Shown in pieces: positions 60,691 to 64,000 of a DNA stretch of 64,000 nt. Position 1 is the stretch's first letter, and each line of letters opens with the position of its first letter. The notes under the pieces were generated by a model. That model was given only the letters and a program-made list of their open reading frames with translations. It did no database searches and was not told the origin of the DNA. The stretch is from assembly GCF_963662255.1 (NCBI RefSeq), contig NC_085052.1:31072654-31136653 (forward strand), read 5' to 3'. Source of the stretch: Cinclus cinclus. Taxonomy: Eukaryota; Chordata; Aves; Passeriformes; Cinclidae. A program made the position numbers and the translations under genes.

Positions 60691-60841
60691 ATTGGACCAT
60701 GCACTGGCCAACGGGGATGACGGATTTGAAAAGGATTGGCCCAGAATGAACCGTGGTATGAACCAATCGGGAGGCGAGGAAGGAGCCAATCACCGAGGGG
60801 ATTGAAAAACGCACCAATCAGGATGGATCGGGGTCTATAAG
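60691..60841 (+). promoter_or_regulatory. LTR promoter: five CCAAT boxes and a TATA box
   Basis: Reverse CCAAT boxes (ATTGG) lie at 60,691-60,695 and 60,735-60,739. Forward CCAAT boxes lie at 60,763-60,767, 60,786-60,790 and 60,814-60,818. TATAAG is at 60,836-60,841. This is a compact array of the type bound by NF-Y, placed about 20-145 bp upstream of the TATA box. Transcription would be expected to begin at about 60,860-60,870 and run rightward. Whether it is active cannot be told from sequence. Confidence 0.75.
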
Positions 60842-60996
60842 AACCCCGGCTGCTGTGTCCTGGGCTTCTTCGAGGGAACTCCGGCTCCTGGGAAGTACCT
60901 TGTGCAGTGGGCACAGTTTTTGTAGCGGTTTAGCCTGTTGGGCTTACTGAGTGGGGCCTAAGCTTATCTTGGGCTCCTGCCTTTGGTGCTTTCATA

Positions 60997-61002
60997 AATA
61001 AA
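60997..61002 (+). terminator. LTR polyadenylation signal AATAAA
   Basis: A canonical AATAAA lies about 155 bp downstream of the LTR TATA box and about 45 bp before the LTR end, where the R region should end. A GT/T-rich stretch follows, as expected downstream of a cleavage site. Confidence 0.7.
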
Positions 61003-61250
61003 TAGCCAGGCTGTGTCTTTTAAGATTCTTTTTGGTTGTTTTTTAACAGGTGTGAGGGAGAAGAAGTGTTCTGAAGGCTTTATTTTGATTCTTACTATTT
61101 TTTTCTTCTAGTATTTTTAATAGAGTTTTCCTTTATACACTTTAAAGTTTGACCCTGCTTTGCCTTCCTTCTAATCCTATCTCACAGCAGTAATGAGTAA
61201 ATAGTTCTAGTGGGTGTGCTAGGCACTTGGCCAGCACTAGACCCACCCCA

Positions 61251-64000
61251 TAACCTCAATGAGATTTTTTTGGAGAGCTGACTATAGTCTCAGTTGGGTC
61301 CCAAGGCAGTGCTGCACTGAGATGGGGGGTGATGGAGGAACTAGTCCCTAGTGGTGCTGTTGAAGGCACAGGCAGCTGCTCTGCTCACAGAGAAGCCCAG
61401 AGCAGATGTGAACAGAGAGAGAGGTTACCCTTGGCATACAGTGTGAGACAAGGAAGGCAGCCTTAAATGCACTCCTTGCTGAAGCTGCAGCTGTATAACT
61501 TCAGGAGAAGCTTTTGTGGGTTTGTGAAGATTATTTTCTGTACATGTCTCTTTCTGTTCTTTTGGGTTTGGCATAAACAAGCAAAGAATACTTCTTTGTT
61601 TGCTGCTAAGCTATTATAAATTGTCTCCAAGAATTGGAAAGTTACCAGAAACAGATTCATGTTTCCCCCAAGACCTAAACAATTAAAGGCTCGTCATTTT
61701 ATTGCCAATTGTTCTAGAATCATTCTTGTGCAGTTTTAAGACAACTCTGAAAAAATTTAGACAGTCATGATGTCCCCAGTGCAGAAAGCCCCTGTGGCAG
61801 CTCTACCTGCAGCCTCAATGACTGGAAGTCCTTCTGCTGCTCCTACAGATCTGTCAAACATACCTGATAGATTTTTGTACCTCAGTGGTACCAACTTCAT
61901 AGTGTTTAATGAGGCTATTAAATGTTGTCTAATGATTTTTCAGTAATATTTTCTCCGAAGTGTCTAGATCAATGATCAAAATACACTCTTAGAAAGAATT
62001 TTGTTGGCAAGTGACATTTTATAGTTTGCCTGTAAGACCTGATTGTTTTCTTTTAGAAGTACATGGCTGTGGTCTATACTGCAGCGTAGGATGAAACTGC
62101 AGGAAAACTCCAAACCCTTTAGCTTCAGGAATGAAATTCCTAGCCTGGAGCTGTGAATTTTTTAATTCATATCTCTAATGTGCAGTAGTGAACAGGAAAA
62201 TTATACAAATGGCAAAAGAGAGGGCAATGCAGCCATGCCTTTTGTTAGCATCTACTTTCAATGTAGAATTGATGTCCATCATTTTAATCAGTATATGACA
62301 TTGCTACAATAGCAATATCTGGAATATGAAATATGTTCTTTTGCAGTTTTTGTGAATATTTTGGCAAGTGTCTTCATGCCTGTTTCTATCTCCAGTCCAT
62401 TGTGCAAATGCTACCTTGCTGGCCCTTGTGCAGTTCAGTGCCTTCTGCTCCTCCTGCTTTCTCCTCCTTCCTCTCCTCATTGTCTTGGCACTTTGGTTTT
62501 CACTTTGCTCATTCTTTCCCATCGGTAATTTGTACCTTCACCCAACCCAAATCAGTCTTGACAATAGGAAAACAATGGAATAAGGAAAATAAAAAGGCTG
62601 TTCTTATGACCCTGAGAAGACATTCTTCAGGACAGCTGTGTTCCCAACCCTTTTGTGCGCTTGCTGTCTGCAGTGGCTTTTGGCTTGTCTGTTTGGCTGT
62701 GAGCTCTTCAGAACTCACACCAGCTCTTACTCTGTGCTGCACAGTGATTTTTGCGTAGCACAGCCCTAGACTCGTCATGCCCCTGGGCATAACTGTAATG
62801 GATATAATAAACAAAATAACTTATCCACTTTCTTCCACTTGGCTGAGCTTTGTTTTTCACTGTCACTTCTCCATTCGTAATACATGAAGATAGGTCTGAG
62901 TGAAGAATGTGCTCTTTACTACCTTTAAATCCTTCTCTGTGAGAAAAGAGCCAGACGGGATATTCCAAATGTACACAATAAACAATGTTCAGAGGAGGGT
63001 TCACTGGGACTGTTTCAAGCACTATAACCCTCAATTCAGGGCTCTCCTCAGCACAAGTGATTGGAAGGATAATTCTTTTTACCATGTCTCCTGATCTTAA
63101 GCTTCTTACCCTCAGTGTGAAATCATTACAGCTCTCGTGGATAAACATGTATCCTTTCACTTCCTTAGTATGGGGAACACTGGGAATGTGACCCTATTGT
63201 AGTGTAAAACTAAGAATTGTGTCACAGAGGGATTCGTCCTACAGTAGTGGGTCTAGTACAGCCTAGGGTCTAACTACATGCCATAAGAAAGTAGCAGCCT
63301 TTGAAATGTATTGCCAGGGGGCCTGAAAAATGTCCCAGAGGTGCTTTTCCTTTTTGATTTCTATCTCTTCCCTCCCTGTCAGCTATGTTGGCTGCAGTTA
63401 TTTACACATCTTTAGGGAGAAACAGATGTCAGCAATAAAGGCAATAATAGAGCTGATTCAGTTTTTAGGTGTTAGCCAAGATCTTCAAACAGATCTCTTG
63501 ATGATACTCTGCATTTGCTGTGATAAATGTGATAACATTTAACCTGGAAAGCCTTCAAGACAATGCAGCTATTTCCAGAGGGATTTAATGTAACTGGACC
63601 GTAATCATCTTCAAAATCATCTTGTTTTGCCTTTGGCAAAGGTCCATCTTCACCTTTTGAACAATAAATGCTATTGCCTAAGGACAGCCACATCCAGGAA
63701 TCCTCCCTTGGAAATGTTGTCAGTGTGACTTCCAAGATATTTTTTCTCTCGTTTTTAGAATTTTTGCAAGGAGTGGAATTTCAGGGAGAAGAACTGGTTA
63801 TACACACTCTGAATAATTAATTCTCATAGAGAGTACATACCAGTGCTGCATTGCATGGGTTAAACACCATAGGAGGCGATGATCAGCGCATGGATTCCCA
63901 TATTACTGGAAAGAAATTCAGCTTTAATACTGTGTTTATTCTCCTCTTGGGGCTCAAGTGCTCTGCGAAATAAGGTATCTGAGCCAGCCCCAGCAGCCAC
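61251..64000. other. Non-coding stretch, nothing recognised
   Basis: Two overlapping regions of open frame (62,333-62,758 plus and 62,708-63,160 minus) show no domain, and the minus-strand one begins with GTG. No splice-bounded exon, RNA gene or transposon is evident. Confidence 0.5.

Larger units (their letters stand above)
60420..61048 (+). mobile_element. Solo LTR 2 of an endogenous retrovirus, nested
   Basis: This 629-bp element begins TGTTATAAA and ends TTTTTAACA, an imperfect terminal inverted repeat. A perfect 5-bp target-site duplication, GGTGT, flanks it (60,415-60,419 and 61,049-61,053). U3 carries five CCAAT boxes and a TATA box, and AATAAA lies at 60,997-61,002, giving the U3-R-U5 order on the plus strand. 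About a dozen CpGs are kept between 60,660 and 60,900, unlike the CpG-poor flanks, suggesting a fairly recent insertion or low germline methylation. No internal viral sequence adjoins it. Confidence 0.88.
59820..61250 (+). mobile_element. Older LTR-retrotransposon material, interrupted by solo LTR 2
   Basis: The two arms, about 59,820-60,419 and 61,049-61,250, rejoin at the GGTGT target site into a continuous purine-rich sequence. The right arm has the look of a passerine ERVL-like LTR 3' end: it includes CCTAATCCTATCTCACAGCAG-like wording, then GAGTAAATAGTTCTAGTGGG, then GCCAGCACTAGACCCACCCCA. I could not find the left end or a target-site duplication for the outer element, so both borders are approximate. 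An alternative is that the left arm is the 3' internal region of the same element as solo LTR 2, but the matching duplication around that LTR argues against this. There are no viral coding frames. Confidence 0.5.

Noticed and set aside
62708..63160. 150-codon minus-strand frame
   Set aside because: It starts from GTG and has no recognisable domain. It is within chance expectation for 64 kb scanned in six frames.

Overview
The window reads as 64 kb of nuclear DNA from a bird, most probably a songbird. It is AT-leaning, has long non-coding stretches and many homopolymer and short-period tracts, carries two short fragments resembling the 3' end of the avian CR1 LINE, and holds two cleanly bounded solo LTRs whose sequence style I associate with passerine endogenous retroviruses. 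The LTR and CR1 family assignments rest on memory, not on a library search. I found no intact protein-coding gene, no rRNA or tRNA gene, no CRISPR array and no bacterial-style gene organisation. The open frames present are what chance or tandem repetition would give, so the window is best described as a gene desert or the inside of a very large intron.

Layout. 1-11.6 kb: non-coding, with a 37-T tract at 1.83 kb that could be the reversed poly(A) tail of an old minus-strand retrocopy, an A/C-rich tract at 6.2 kb and a TTTA microsatellite at 10.4 kb. 11.6-29.8 kb: a CR1 fragment, then non-coding sequence with poly(A), TTTA and G/T-rich tracts, ending in a small cluster of hairpins. 29.9-42.1 kb: non-coding, with a poly(T) and a (GT)n tract. 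42,136-42,644: a solo LTR with a 5-bp target-site duplication and an internal 58-bp tandem duplication. 43.6-44.1 kb: a poly(C) tract, a CpG-rich patch and a 22-bp perfect palindrome. 48.7 kb: a second CR1 fragment. 55.07-55.35 kb: a possible decayed piece of a trypsin-like (S1) serine protease gene. 55,441-55,966: a 28-copy minisatellite with 18- and 20-bp units. 58.15-59.49 kb: a 19-copy minisatellite with a 69-bp unit. 59.8-61.25 kb: older LTR-type material interrupted by a second, CpG-rich solo LTR (60,420-61,048) with five CCAAT boxes and a TATA box. 61.25-64 kb: nothing recognisable.

No genes here can be shown to work together. The interest lies in the right-hand third (55-61 kb), where a possible gene relic, two unrelated tandem arrays and a nested LTR lie within about 6 kb. 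The most notable points are the possible S1 protease relic, the 69-bp array whose period keeps frames open on both strands, and the nested LTR with a compact CCAAT/TATA promoter.
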